The notes under the pieces: model-generated
Told to the model about the DNA's origin: nothing
Database searches by the model: none
The model's input: only the letters and a program-made list of their open reading frames with translations
Position numbers and translations under genes: made by a program
In this document: piece by piece, positions 1-7,724 of the stretch
Position numbering within the stretch: the stretch's first letter is position 1
Layout of the letters: the number at the start of each line of letters is the position of its first letter
From: Xenorhabdus vietnamensis
GTDB taxonomy: Bacteria > Pseudomonadota > Gammaproteobacteria > Enterobacterales > Enterobacteriaceae
Assembly (NCBI RefSeq): GCF_002127535.1
Contig: NZ_MUBJ01000003.1
Span: 36,201-100,200 of the forward strand
Length of the DNA: 64,000 nucleotides
Direction: 5' to 3'

Positions 1-19
1 AGGCACGTTTGCTTGATGG

Positions 20-94
20 GAGCGGTATGAGTCGAGAGGCTCACGTACCGTTCTGCGAGAGGCTGCGGGGGCAGTTCCCGCGGTCTACTCAACC
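20..94 (+). mobile_element. Group II intron 3' end (domains V and VI)
   Basis: Positions 20-53 fold as a classical 34-nt domain V: lower stem GAGCGGTA/TACCGTTC with the AGC triad at 21-23, a two-base CG bulge at 44-45, an upper stem, and a GAGA (GNRA) tetraloop at 34-37. The next part, about 56-90, forms a domain VI hairpin with an unpaired A at 87 near its 3' base, the expected branch point, 6-7 nt before the probable intron end at 93-94. The catalytic RNA body and any intron-encoded reverse transcriptase lie left of the window. The exact 3' splice site is uncertain by a few bases. The downstream exon is an IS982-type transposase remnant. Confidence 0.8.
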
Positions 95-263
95 AGTGAA
101 TGACCAATTGAAAAATATTTCTCAGATAGAACATTCAAGACATCGGAGTGTAGTCGGTTTTTTACTGGAGGTTGTATCAGGGCTAATTGCTTATACATTC
201 CAACCCAAAAAGCCGAGCTTAGGTTTACGTGACTATGAAATTGCAATGCTTAAACAAAGCTGA
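95..263 (+). pseudogene. IS982-family transposase, C-terminal fragment (3' exon of intron)
   Basis: The frame running from about 96 to the stop at 263 encodes some 55 residues with the IS982-type transposase ending, including the signature QIEHSRHRS followed by a hydrophobic helix and QPKKPSL. The rest of the transposase would lie upstream of the group II intron, outside the window, so intactness of the interrupted gene cannot be judged. No clear IS982 terminal inverted repeat is visible after the stop, so the right end of the insertion sequence may be lost. Recognition is from the conserved C-terminal motif; a remnant is more likely than a working IS. Confidence 0.65.
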
Positions 264-283
264 GGTTAAATAATCTGATTGCA

Positions 284-565
284 TTGGCGCACGGCATTCA
301 TCAGGAGGTTCACCGCGCCCTGTTGAAATATGCTCCGCAGCCACCGATGAATAAATTATTAAATTGCATTGTATACAGGAAATCCGATCCATTAGGTCAG
401 GCTTCATTTCGGGCGGGTTTATGTACCTCTTTATATGAGGTCATTCTTGAACAGGCCAGCCAACACTGTTCGGAAGAATTACATGATTTGCTTTCTCTGG
501 CCTGTGATATCAATCAGGAAGTCTACTATTCGCTTTATGCAGCAGTTAATGGCGAGGATGAGTGA
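284..565 (+). CDS. Hypothetical small satellite protein upstream of primase
   Basis: A 93-residue frame starting with TTG at 284. It is not recognised. It has no signal peptide or membrane segment, and the C-terminal half is acidic and helix-prone. The frame stays open upstream to about 254, directly against the insertion-sequence remnant, so the original N-terminus may have been removed by that insertion. An AGGAGG at 303-308 could instead serve an internal start (for example TTG at 323), and the first ATG is at 347. It ends overlapping the region just before the primase start, as small genes upstream of P4-type alpha proteins often do. Function unknown. Confidence 0.5.
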   Translation: MAHGIHQEVHRALLKYAPQPPMNKLLNCIVYRKSDPLGQASFRAGLCTSLYEVILEQASQHCSEELHDLLSLACDINQEVYYSLYAAVNGEDE

Positions 566-567
566 TC

Positions 568-2982
568 ATGAGTCAAGGAAAGAATAACCAGAACAGCCGC
601 CCATTAGATGTGATTCGAACAGTGAAAACATCAGCCATCAATCACTGGCAAAGCCTGTTGCCTGCTTGTGGTGTTGATGTTCCGGCAAAAGGCAAACACG
701 GCGCTTGCCCGATTTGCGGCGGTACTGACCGCTTTCACTTTATCGATGATAACCATCATGGCGACTGGCATTGTCGCCAGTGCGATAAGCCGAATCATGG
801 TGATGGGCTGGATTTAGTGGCAAGAACCAAAGGGATCACGGTCTTTGCTGCCGCTAAGTTGGTAGCCGATGCGCTGGCACTTCCCTTGCCTGAACCCAAA
901 CCCGCTAAAGAGCAGCCCCGAACAGTAAAACCGATTACAGAACGCATCGCTGCGCTGGTTGCAACTTCTGTCATGGGTGAATCTCAGTATCTGACTAAAA
1001 AGGGGCTGCAATGCCCCAATCAGCGGTTACTGAAAGATGGCTCTTTATTGCTGGTGATTCAGACTCTGGACGGCAAAATCACGGGCGCGCAGACCATCAA
1101 GCCGAACGGTGAAAAACGCCTTGTATCAGGAACTCAGAAGAAAGGTGGTTTTATTCCCGTCTCAGAGATTACCGGAACGCCGGACACTTTCATCATTACC
1201 GAGGGTTACGCTACGGCGTTAACGGTCAGACAGTTACATAAAGGCGTAGTACTGGCAGCCATTGATGAAAGTAATTTACCCACTATTGCCGAGCTGGTCA
1301 GAACCCAATGGCCTAACGCAAAAATTATCCTTGCTGCTGATAACGATTGGCACAAACCGGAAGAGCGGGACAAAAACGGCAGGTTAAAAAAGAATGTCGG
1401 CAAGATAGCGGCAGAAAAAGCCTCTATAGCGATTAACGGCTGGGTAACGTTACCGCCTACGGAATTAAAATCTGATTGGGACGATTATCGCCAGCATCAC
1501 GGCATTGAGGCAGCAAAGCAGGCATTCAGCAACGGGTTATATCAGGTAGGCGAGAAAAAACAAATGGAAACAGAAGCGGTTGTGCTCCAAGAAGCGAAGC
1601 CCAAAAAGGCCAATAACAATCTAGCACAAATGGCAGCCAGTCAGCGCGGCGCGTTGTTGGTGGAACGCTACGGCAAGGTTGCAGTAAACCCTGATAGTGA
1701 AATGGTATACCACTATAACAGTACGATATGGGAACCCGTATCGGATAACGTATTGCGCCGGGCAATGGTGGCCATCTTTGACCAGCACGAAACCCCTTAC
1801 AGCCCGAACGGGATCAATAACGCTATCTATGCCATGAAATTACAAGTGCCAGTTATCGGCGAACAACGGCAGGATTTAATCGGGTTCCGTAATGGTGTGT
1901 ATGATTTATCGGCTCAACAGTTTACCCCGCACCAGCCGGAACACTGGTTAATGAACTATAACGGCATTGAATTCACCCCGCCTGCTGCCGGTGAAAATTT
2001 ACCAGACCATGCCCCAGATTTTTATCGCTGGTTATCCCATGCGGCGGGAAGCAATGAAAACAAGATGAATCGTATTAAAGCCGCCCTGTTTATGATTTTG
2101 GCAAACCGTTATGACTGGCAGCTATTTATTGAAGTCACAGGCGAAGGGGGCAGCGGCAAAAGTATCTTTACGTATATCGCCACTTTATTAGCGGGAGAAC
2201 ACAATACGGCCAGTGGCAACATGCGAGCACTGGATGAAGCGAGAGGCCGTTATCAGTTTGTCGGGAAAAGCCTGATTACGCTGCCCGATCAGGTTAAATA
2301 TGTCGGTGAAGGCGCGGGCATTAAGGCGATTACTGGCGGTGATTTAATCGAAGTTGACGGGAAATATGAGAAGCAATTTTCTACGGTCATTAAGGCCGTG
2401 GTATTAGCCACCAATAACGAACCAATGAGCTTTACAGAACGTAATGGCGGTATTGCACGGCGGCGGGTGATATTCCCGTTTAACATTCCGGTCAAAGAGT
2501 CAGAGAAAGATCCACACTTGCCGGAGAAAATCAGTCGGGAACTGCCCGTTATTATTCGCCATTTATTAAACGAATTTGCCGACCAGAACAAAGCTAAAAA
2601 GCTGCTACAGGCACAACGCGATTCTAACGAAGCATTAACGGTGAAAAGCAATTCCGATCCATTGTATCGCTTTTGCGGTTATCTGGTCTCTGTCCATGAT
2701 GCAACTGGGATGAAGATGGGCACTAAGAATATCAGCCCACGGGCACCGAGAATGTATTTATATCATGCTTATCTTTCTTTTATGGAAGCGCACGGTTTTG
2801 AACGCCCGCTAACACTGACCAAGTTCGGCGAATCGCTCCCCAAAATTATGCTGGAGTACAAAAAGGAGTATCGGAAAGTGAGAACCAAAAAAGGTTACTC
2901 TTATAATGTTGAGTTGTCGGGAGAAGCCGAAGAATGGTTACCGTCATTGCCTGAGTGCCGGGATTTTAAATCCCCACTGTAA
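568..2982 (+). CDS. P4-type DNA primase/helicase (alpha-like replication protein)
   Basis: A multidomain initiator of satellite and plasmid replication, about 804 residues. The N-terminus has a zinc-binding primase domain (CPICGG with a downstream CRQC pair, roughly residues 45-75). A Toprim-like part follows, with ITEGYATALTV and ILAADND (about 210-265), then a linker. The C-terminal half is a D5/SF3 helicase with Walker A GEGGSGKS near residue 530. This arrangement is that of phage P4 alpha and PICI Pri-Rep proteins, which combine primase, helicase and origin recognition. ATG 568 was preferred to GTG 562 because GAGG at 554-557 is well placed for it. The gene appears intact. The 486-bp gap that follows is a likely site for the cognate origin. 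Confidence 0.9.
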   Translation: MSQGKNNQNSRPLDVIRTVKTSAINHWQSLLPACGVDVPAKGKHGACPICGGTDRFHFIDDNHHGDWHCRQCDKPNHGDGLDLVARTKGITVFAAAKLVADALALPLPEPKPAKEQPRTVKPITERIAALVATSVMGESQYLTKKGLQCPNQRLLKDGSLLLVIQTLDGKITGAQTIKPNGEKRLVSGTQKKGGFIPVSEITGTPDTFIITEGYATALTVRQLHKGVVLAAIDESNLPTIAELVRTQWPNAKIILAADNDWHKPEERDKNGRLKKNVGKIAAEKASIAINGWVTLPPTELKSDWDDYRQHHGIEAAKQAFSNGLYQVGEKKQMETEAVVLQEAKPKKANNNLAQMAASQRGALLVERYGKVAVNPDSEMVYHYNSTIWEPVSDNVLRRAMVAIFDQHETPYSPNGINNAIYAMKLQVPVIGEQRQDLIGFRNGVYDLSAQQFTPHQPEHWLMNYNGIEFTPPAAGENLPDHAPDFYRWLSHAAGSNENKMNRIKAALFMILANRYDWQLFIEVTGEGGSGKSIFTYIATLLAGEHNTASGNMRALDEARGRYQFVGKSLITLPDQVKYVGEGAGIKAITGGDLIEVDGKYEKQFSTVIKAVVLATNNEPMSFTERNGGIARRRVIFPFNIPVKESEKDPHLPEKISRELPVIIRHLLNEFADQNKAKKLLQAQRDSNEALTVKSNSDPLYRFCGYLVSVHDATGMKMGTKNISPRAPRMYLYHAYLSFMEAHGFERPLTLTKFGESLPKIMLEYKKEYRKVRTKKGYSYNVELSGEAEEWLPSLPECRDFKSPL

Positions 2983-3468
2983 ACTTTTTAGGTTTAAGTC
3001 TGCATTCCATACATCATTTTAAATATCTATCTGTATTTAAAAGAAAATAATAGATGTATAGTTATTTCTTAGCTATACATCAAATATACATTCTCTTCAT
3101 GAGGATAAAAAAAGGGTGAACAGGGGATACAGTCAGTGAATATCATATTAATTACTGCAAACCCAGATGTGGCAAGGCTTTGAGAAGAATGTGCAGAGGG
3201 TGCATAACTGAGAGGGTGAAAAAGATTTATAGGGGCTATCTCTGGCAGGTAAATAAAAGTCGGATGATAGGAGACAGTAAAATAAGGTATCAGCCTGATT
3301 TGGTATTACCAGAAATTTAAACGATGTAATATTCTGATTTTATTTAAGAACAGAGATTAATCACAAATTTACTGCTGAATTTTTCTTCATGCTAGAATAG
3401 ATAAATATTCCTGCTGTATCCTGTGTCATTCATTCGATTTTATCGAAAGTCAGATCACAGGAGACAAG
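2983..3468. other. AT-rich gene-free gap, possible replication origin
   Basis: No credible gene is present. There is a 9-bp inverted repeat (GATGTATAG at 3053-3061, CTATACATC at 3073-3081). GGTGAACAG occurs at 3115-3123, with a degenerate relative GGTGAAAAA at 3215-3223. P4 alpha binds repeats of the GGTGAACA type at its origin and crr, so an origin next to the primase gene is plausible, but one good copy plus one poor copy is thin evidence. The last 100 bp must hold the promoter of the Hcp gene. A TAGAAT at about 3394-3399 could be its -10 box, with no convincing -35. Confidence 0.35.
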
Positions 3469-4212
3469 ATGTCACACGTTATCTACTTATCACTAAAAGG
3501 CAAGAAGCAGGGATTAATTTCAGCGGGCTGTTCAACGCCAGAATCCATCGGAAACCGCTATCAGATAGGCCGGGAAGACGAAATACAGGTACTGAGTGTC
3601 AGCCATTCAGTGAGCCGCGACCAGAACGCGCATCATCACCCAGTCAGCTTTACCAAACCCATTGATAAATCCTCACCTTTGTTAGCAATGGCAATCGATG
3701 GAAACGAATTGCTGGAAGCGCGCTTTATGCACTACCGGACAAGCCCGATGGGACAACTGGAACTCTTTTACGAAATTAAACTGACAGGCGCGACAATCGT
3801 TGATCTTGCCTATAATTATCCCCATTCCATTAATGATAACGGCGCAATCCCCCATGAAGTGGTGATGCTCGATTACAAATCTATCGCGTGTAACCACATT
3901 GCAGCGGGGACTTCGGGCTACAGCATTACACAATTAGCCGGGCGTGAAGAAGGCAAGCCGTTGTTGTCTGGATTCTCGAATGTGAAGACACTTAAGAAGC
4001 CGCTGGTTGAAGAAACTCCGGTAAAACCCGCTAAACATCATGCCCGCTATCGTTGTGTGGATGATGACGGCAATCTTTTAACCGAATGCAAGTATCGGGT
4101 TTGCCTGCCGGATGGACAGATAAAAGAAGGAAAGACGGATAAACAAGGTTATACCCAATGGCATCTCACGGATGACAAAAAGAACCTGAGTTTTCATATT
4201 TTAAAGGATTAA
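3469..4212 (+). CDS. Hcp-family type VI secretion tube protein with C-terminal extension
   Basis: This 247-residue protein begins with the Hcp fold (residues 1 to about 165), recognisable from the opening MSHVIYLSLKGKKQG, the YQIGREDEIQVLSVSHSV stretch and a typical C-terminal beta strand region. Ordinary Hcp proteins stop at about 160-172 residues. Here a linker is followed by a small beta-rich module at about 193-247 (RYRCVDDDG, KTDKQGYT), of the kind also found as an adaptor tail on VgrG proteins. Hcp hexamers form the inner tube of the T6SS and can carry effectors in the lumen or as fusions. No other T6SS structural gene is present, so this is an orphan, cargo-linked Hcp. A good Shine-Dalgarno (AGGAG) precedes ATG 3469. 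The next gene starts 4 bp after its stop, so the two are probably translated together. Confidence 0.88.
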   Translation: MSHVIYLSLKGKKQGLISAGCSTPESIGNRYQIGREDEIQVLSVSHSVSRDQNAHHHPVSFTKPIDKSSPLLAMAIDGNELLEARFMHYRTSPMGQLELFYEIKLTGATIVDLAYNYPHSINDNGAIPHEVVMLDYKSIACNHIAAGTSGYSITQLAGREEGKPLLSGFSNVKTLKKPLVEETPVKPAKHHARYRCVDDDGNLLTECKYRVCLPDGQIKEGKTDKQGYTQWHLTDDKKNLSFHILKD

Positions 4213-4216
4213 TACC

Positions 4217-5425
4217 ATGCCGACCTATACCGTTTACACCAAAATAGAATCGAATGTACCTGCCGAAAACTTGCTGTATGATTTAATTATTTATCGCAAA
4301 GACGCAAAAGGAAATCATCATATATTGCTTGATGTTTTTCAGGCACAATTACAGAGCAATTATGAAACTCAACAGCATGTCACTGAAGAAACAGACGATG
4401 AACTTTCCGTGACGTATATTATGCAAATCATGCTTTACCGCAAACATGGTTCAAATACAATTCAGGCATTGCAAGCCCCTTTTAAAAAAATGTATACACT
4501 GGGGGAATTCGTAGAAGGTAAAGCCTGCTCGGATAAAAAACGAGAAAATGCCTGTTATTTTGAAAGTACGATTGAAACAAAACCTGTTAGCGATGGGGAT
4601 AATACCGTTGAATTAAAACTTACTGTTCCTGAAAGGGTATTTATTGCGGAAGAATATCCAATTGGTCATCCTGATGATCCATTTGAGAAGAATAAAGTCG
4701 AATCACAAATTCAGGATAGGTTATCGAAAAGAACTTACCCGGATCAAAATGGAGCAAGTTTATGTGGTCCTGCGGCATTTTTTTATTGCTTACAAATGGA
4801 CAGACCAGATATTTATGAACAAGCTGCTCGTGAGTTATGGGAACATGGCAGAACTAAAATTGGTCAATTAGAGATTAAGCCGGGTGATGGTTGTCGCCAT
4901 CCGAAAGGAGCTTTTTATAATCAGTATGGTGAAAGAATCTCAGGATTAGATTGGTTGACATTAGCCAGTTTAAGAGATTCAGAAAATACGATTATGAACT
5001 ACGATGAAATTTCAGATCAAGTGGCTGGTATTACCATGTGGGAAAAATTAACAGAGTGGTTTGAAAAAGCTGGATATGAAAAGGTTTTTGACAACATAAG
5101 TGTATTCTCACATAGTAATGTGAACGATATAATAAATTTAAATCAATATATAAAAAAAGGATATAGAGTTGTAAGTTTAATATCAGCCGGAATGCTAGAT
5201 AGTATCACTGGTGATACTTCAATGAAAAATCATTGGGTTGTATGGGAAGGCGAAGTTAGTTCAAAAGGGATGCCAATAAATTTAAATGATATAAATAATG
5301 ACAATATGGTTAATTTAAATATGTTTTCTTGGGGTAAGATTTATCAACAAGTTAAAGGGGGTAATAATTTGAATTATTTTCTTAAACATACATTTGGAGG
5401 GTTGGTTTTCAAGCCAATAAAATAA
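4217..5425 (+). CDS. Putative T6SS effector with papain-like cysteine peptidase domain
   Basis: 402 residues in two parts. Residues 1 to about 145 look like a beta-rich loading or adaptor region. Residues about 165-400 form a papain/C39-like domain with the catalytic cysteine motif SLCGPAAF (Cys183), the conserved block LDWLTLASLRDSEN (about 244-257), and a late histidine in NHWVVWEG (His339) followed by an FSWG strand. This Cys-then-His order with a GPAA helix is that of circularly ordered cysteine peptidases used as bacterial toxins. It follows the Hcp gene by 4 bp and precedes a lipoprotein gene by 2 bp, the classic carrier, toxin, immunity order. The target is unknown; peptidoglycan peptide hydrolysis is possible if the immunity protein is periplasmic. 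Base composition becomes very AT-rich after about 4980, a sign of separate origin. Confidence 0.72.
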   Translation: MPTYTVYTKIESNVPAENLLYDLIIYRKDAKGNHHILLDVFQAQLQSNYETQQHVTEETDDELSVTYIMQIMLYRKHGSNTIQALQAPFKKMYTLGEFVEGKACSDKKRENACYFESTIETKPVSDGDNTVELKLTVPERVFIAEEYPIGHPDDPFEKNKVESQIQDRLSKRTYPDQNGASLCGPAAFFYCLQMDRPDIYEQAARELWEHGRTKIGQLEIKPGDGCRHPKGAFYNQYGERISGLDWLTLASLRDSENTIMNYDEISDQVAGITMWEKLTEWFEKAGYEKVFDNISVFSHSNVNDIINLNQYIKKGYRVVSLISAGMLDSITGDTSMKNHWVVWEGEVSSKGMPINLNDINNDNMVNLNMFSWGKIYQQVKGGNNLNYFLKHTFGGLVFKPIK

Positions 5426-5427
5426 GC

Positions 5428-5811
5428 ATGAGTAGATTTATTTTAATTATATCTTTTTTGTTTATTTCTGCTTGTTCAAAACAAGCTGTTCATATCTATC
5501 CTGATGGAAATTATCTAACAGATGCTAAGATTGGTACACCATATAATGAATTAATAAGAATACCTGGTGTTATAGATAAGAGTTTTGGTGCAGAAATAAC
5601 ACCTGAAAACTCGGGTTTAACATGGAGTCCTAGTGATTATACTGTCCCTGTAAAACCAGTAACAGCAAAGGATTACAGCCGTATAAAAATACAAGGCACT
5701 CCTACACATGCTGGAGAAATACGAATAAAGGTAGCAGGGGCAATTTACGGGACAATGCTAAATGGAGCAGATGATTTTGAAAAAATATACATTATAAAAG
5801 TGAGTAAATAG
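5428..5811 (+). CDS. Lipoprotein, probable immunity protein to the adjacent effector
   Basis: 127 residues with a short lipoprotein signal peptide ending in the lipobox ISAC (lipidated Cys16). Serine at +2 predicts the outer membrane, so the mature protein should face the periplasm. The remainder looks like a small beta-sandwich (DAKIGTPYNE near the start, IQGTPTHAGEIRIKVAG near the end), reminiscent of Ig-like folds, with no enzymatic motif. The start is 2 bp after the effector stop and the cassette is closed by a strong terminator. The immunity role is inferred from position, size and export; no family match is claimed. The sequence is strongly AT-rich like the effector's second half. Confidence 0.65.
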   Translation: MSRFILIISFLFISACSKQAVHIYPDGNYLTDAKIGTPYNELIRIPGVIDKSFGAEITPENSGLTWSPSDYTVPVKPVTAKDYSRIKIQGTPTHAGEIRIKVAGAIYGTMLNGADDFEKIYIIKVSK

Positions 5812-5822
5812 GTATTAATGAA

Positions 5823-5861
5823 AAATGGCGAGTGAAATCGCCATTTAAAATTATTTTTTTT
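5823..5861 (+). terminator. Intrinsic terminator closing the Hcp/effector/lipoprotein cassette
   Basis: A perfect 9-bp stem AAATGGCGA/TCGCCATTT with a 6-nt loop is followed within a few bases by a run of eight T. It lies 12 bp after the lipoprotein stop and insulates the type VI cassette from the capsid genes. Confidence 0.85.
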
Positions 5862-5975
5862 GTAAATATTTTGTCTTCATGTTTTCTCTTGTTTAGACTC
5901 TGAATTCCAGAGGATTCTTTATTATTTTTCATCGTGTTAAATAGTATTTAAATAAACAAATAACGCAAAATCACC

Positions 5976-7130
5976 ATGAAAAAACTACTCGAATTACGCC
6001 AGCAAAAAGCCGATTTAACTCATCAAATGCGTTCGTTGCTTACTAAAGCCGAAGACGAAAAACGTTCACTGAATCTCGAAGAAGCCAAACAGTTCGACGA
6101 GCTGCGCAGTCAGTCTGATTCTTTGAATACCGAAATTGCCCGTTATGAGGCTTTATCTGATGAAGAACGCAATCAGGCCAAGAAGCAGCTAACCAGTGAA
6201 AAACTCAATAATGATGAACTACGCCACTATATTCTGACTGGCGAAGCCCGTTCCTTGTCTACAAGCATCCCCTCAGATGGCGGCCATACCGTTATCCCTG
6301 AGCTGAACAAACAGATCATGCAGCAACTGGCTGATGAATCAGTCATGCGCCGAATCTGTACCATCAAGACCACCCGCACCAACGAGTATAAACAGCTTGC
6401 TTCGGTCGGTGGCGCAGCCGTAGTCCACGGGGAAGAAGGTAAGGCACGCGGTGAGACTGCCACGCCAAAAATGGAAGAAGTCAGCATCAAGCTATTTCCT
6501 ATCTATGCTTATCCCAAAACCACACAAGAAATCATCGATTTTAGTGATGTCGATATTCTGGGCTGGCTGACCTCAGAAATCGCTGACACCTTCGTGGATA
6601 CCGAAGAAACGGATCTCGTGAGCGGTGACGGTAGCAAAAAAGCGAAAGGCTTCCTGTCTTATTCCCGTGACACCCAAGCCGATAAAGCCCGCGCATTCGG
6701 TACGTTACAAAAGCTGGAAGCTGCCAAACTGGAAGCAGATATCCTGATTGACCTGAAATTCCTGCTTAAGAACAAATACCGTAAAAATGCGGTGTGGGTA
6801 ATGAACTCCACGACGGCCGCCCAAGTGCAGAAGCTGAAAAACGGTAACGGGGATTATATCTGGCGCGAACGTCTGCAAGCGGGTGATCCTGATATGTTGC
6901 TGGGCTTGCCTGTTTATTACCTTGAATTTATACCGGATAACACCATTGCTCTGGGGGACTTCAAGCGCGGTTACTTCATCGTTGACCATCAAACAGGCAT
7001 CCGTACTCGTCCTGACAATATCACCGAACCGGGATTTTATAAGGTTCACACTGATAAGTATTTAGGCGGTGGGCTGGTGGACTCCAACGCGATCAAAGTG
7101 CTGGAAATCAAAGGCACGAAAGCGGGTTAA
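5976..7130 (+). CDS. HK97-family major capsid protein
   Basis: 384 residues. Residues 1 to about 85 are a charged coiled-coil delta (scaffolding) domain, which HK97-type protease normally removes. The body then starts near the ...SIPSDGGHTVIPE... stretch and carries the typical N-arm, E-loop and A-domain features of HK97 gp5-like proteins, with an ending rich in GGGLVDSNAIKVLEIKG. The prohead protease follows 43 bp downstream and portal, connector and terminase genes come next, all on the same strand. It would form the icosahedral shell of the satellite particle. Family assignment is secure; particle size cannot be told from sequence. Confidence 0.93.
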   Translation: MKKLLELRQQKADLTHQMRSLLTKAEDEKRSLNLEEAKQFDELRSQSDSLNTEIARYEALSDEERNQAKKQLTSEKLNNDELRHYILTGEARSLSTSIPSDGGHTVIPELNKQIMQQLADESVMRRICTIKTTRTNEYKQLASVGGAAVVHGEEGKARGETATPKMEEVSIKLFPIYAYPKTTQEIIDFSDVDILGWLTSEIADTFVDTEETDLVSGDGSKKAKGFLSYSRDTQADKARAFGTLQKLEAAKLEADILIDLKFLLKNKYRKNAVWVMNSTTAAQVQKLKNGNGDYIWRERLQAGDPDMLLGLPVYYLEFIPDNTIALGDFKRGYFIVDHQTGIRTRPDNITEPGFYKVHTDKYLGGGLVDSNAIKVLEIKGTKAG

Positions 7131-7173
7131 CGATAAGGGGCGCGATGCCTCTTAAAGTCATGGAGTCTATCGA

Positions 7174-7722
7174 ATGAAGAATGATTTTGAAATCCGTACT
7201 GCCTCGCTATCTGCCAGTGATAAGAAACTGACAGGCTATGTTATTAAGTGGAACAGCCGATCACAAGTTCTGTGGGATGAGTTTGTCGAACAGTTCGCCC
7301 CGAATGCGTTCAGTGCCAACTTAACAGCGGGTGCAGATATCAGAGCACTGTATGAACATGATCACATGAACCTGTTAGGCCGCACTACGTCCGGTACATT
7401 GCAACTTAGCGAAGATACCACCGGATTACGTTTCGAACTCACCCCGCCTGATACGCAGCTAGGACGCGATGTGCTGACACTGGTTGAGCGGGGTGATATT
7501 GCCGGAATGAGTTTTGGATTCAGAGCAATAAAAGATCAATGGGATACAAGTCAAACACCGTATATCAGAACTGTTTTAGAAGTTGAACTGCGGGAAATTA
7601 CTATCACCAGTTTACCCGCTTATCCTGAAAGTGGTGTTGAGATTGCCAAACGCTCCCTGAATCTGGTTAAGCCTTGTTATGTGGATTTGCGCCATTACTG
7701 GCTGCAACTGTCCGAGGTGTGA
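7174..7722 (+). CDS. HK97-family prohead protease (U35/S78 type)
   Basis: 182 residues, the usual length for the family. Visible are the opening GYVIKWNSRS strand, the histidine in YEHDH near residue 68 and the nucleophile motif GMSFGF near residue 113, which fit the His and Ser of the caudoviral prohead protease active site. It should cut the scaffolding domain from the capsid protein encoded just upstream during shell maturation. The order capsid then protease, rather than protease then capsid, differs from HK97 itself but fits capsid-forming satellites. The stop is followed 2 bp later by the portal ATG. Confidence 0.92.
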   Translation: MKNDFEIRTASLSASDKKLTGYVIKWNSRSQVLWDEFVEQFAPNAFSANLTAGADIRALYEHDHMNLLGRTTSGTLQLSEDTTGLRFELTPPDTQLGRDVLTLVERGDIAGMSFGFRAIKDQWDTSQTPYIRTVLEVELREITITSLPAYPESGVEIAKRSLNLVKPCYVDLRHYWLQLSEV

Positions 7723-7724
7723 TT

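Noticed and set aside
3423-3665. An 80-codon frame overlapping the start of the Hcp gene
   Set aside because: It lies in a different frame from Hcp, is highly basic with no family likeness, and has no ribosome site.
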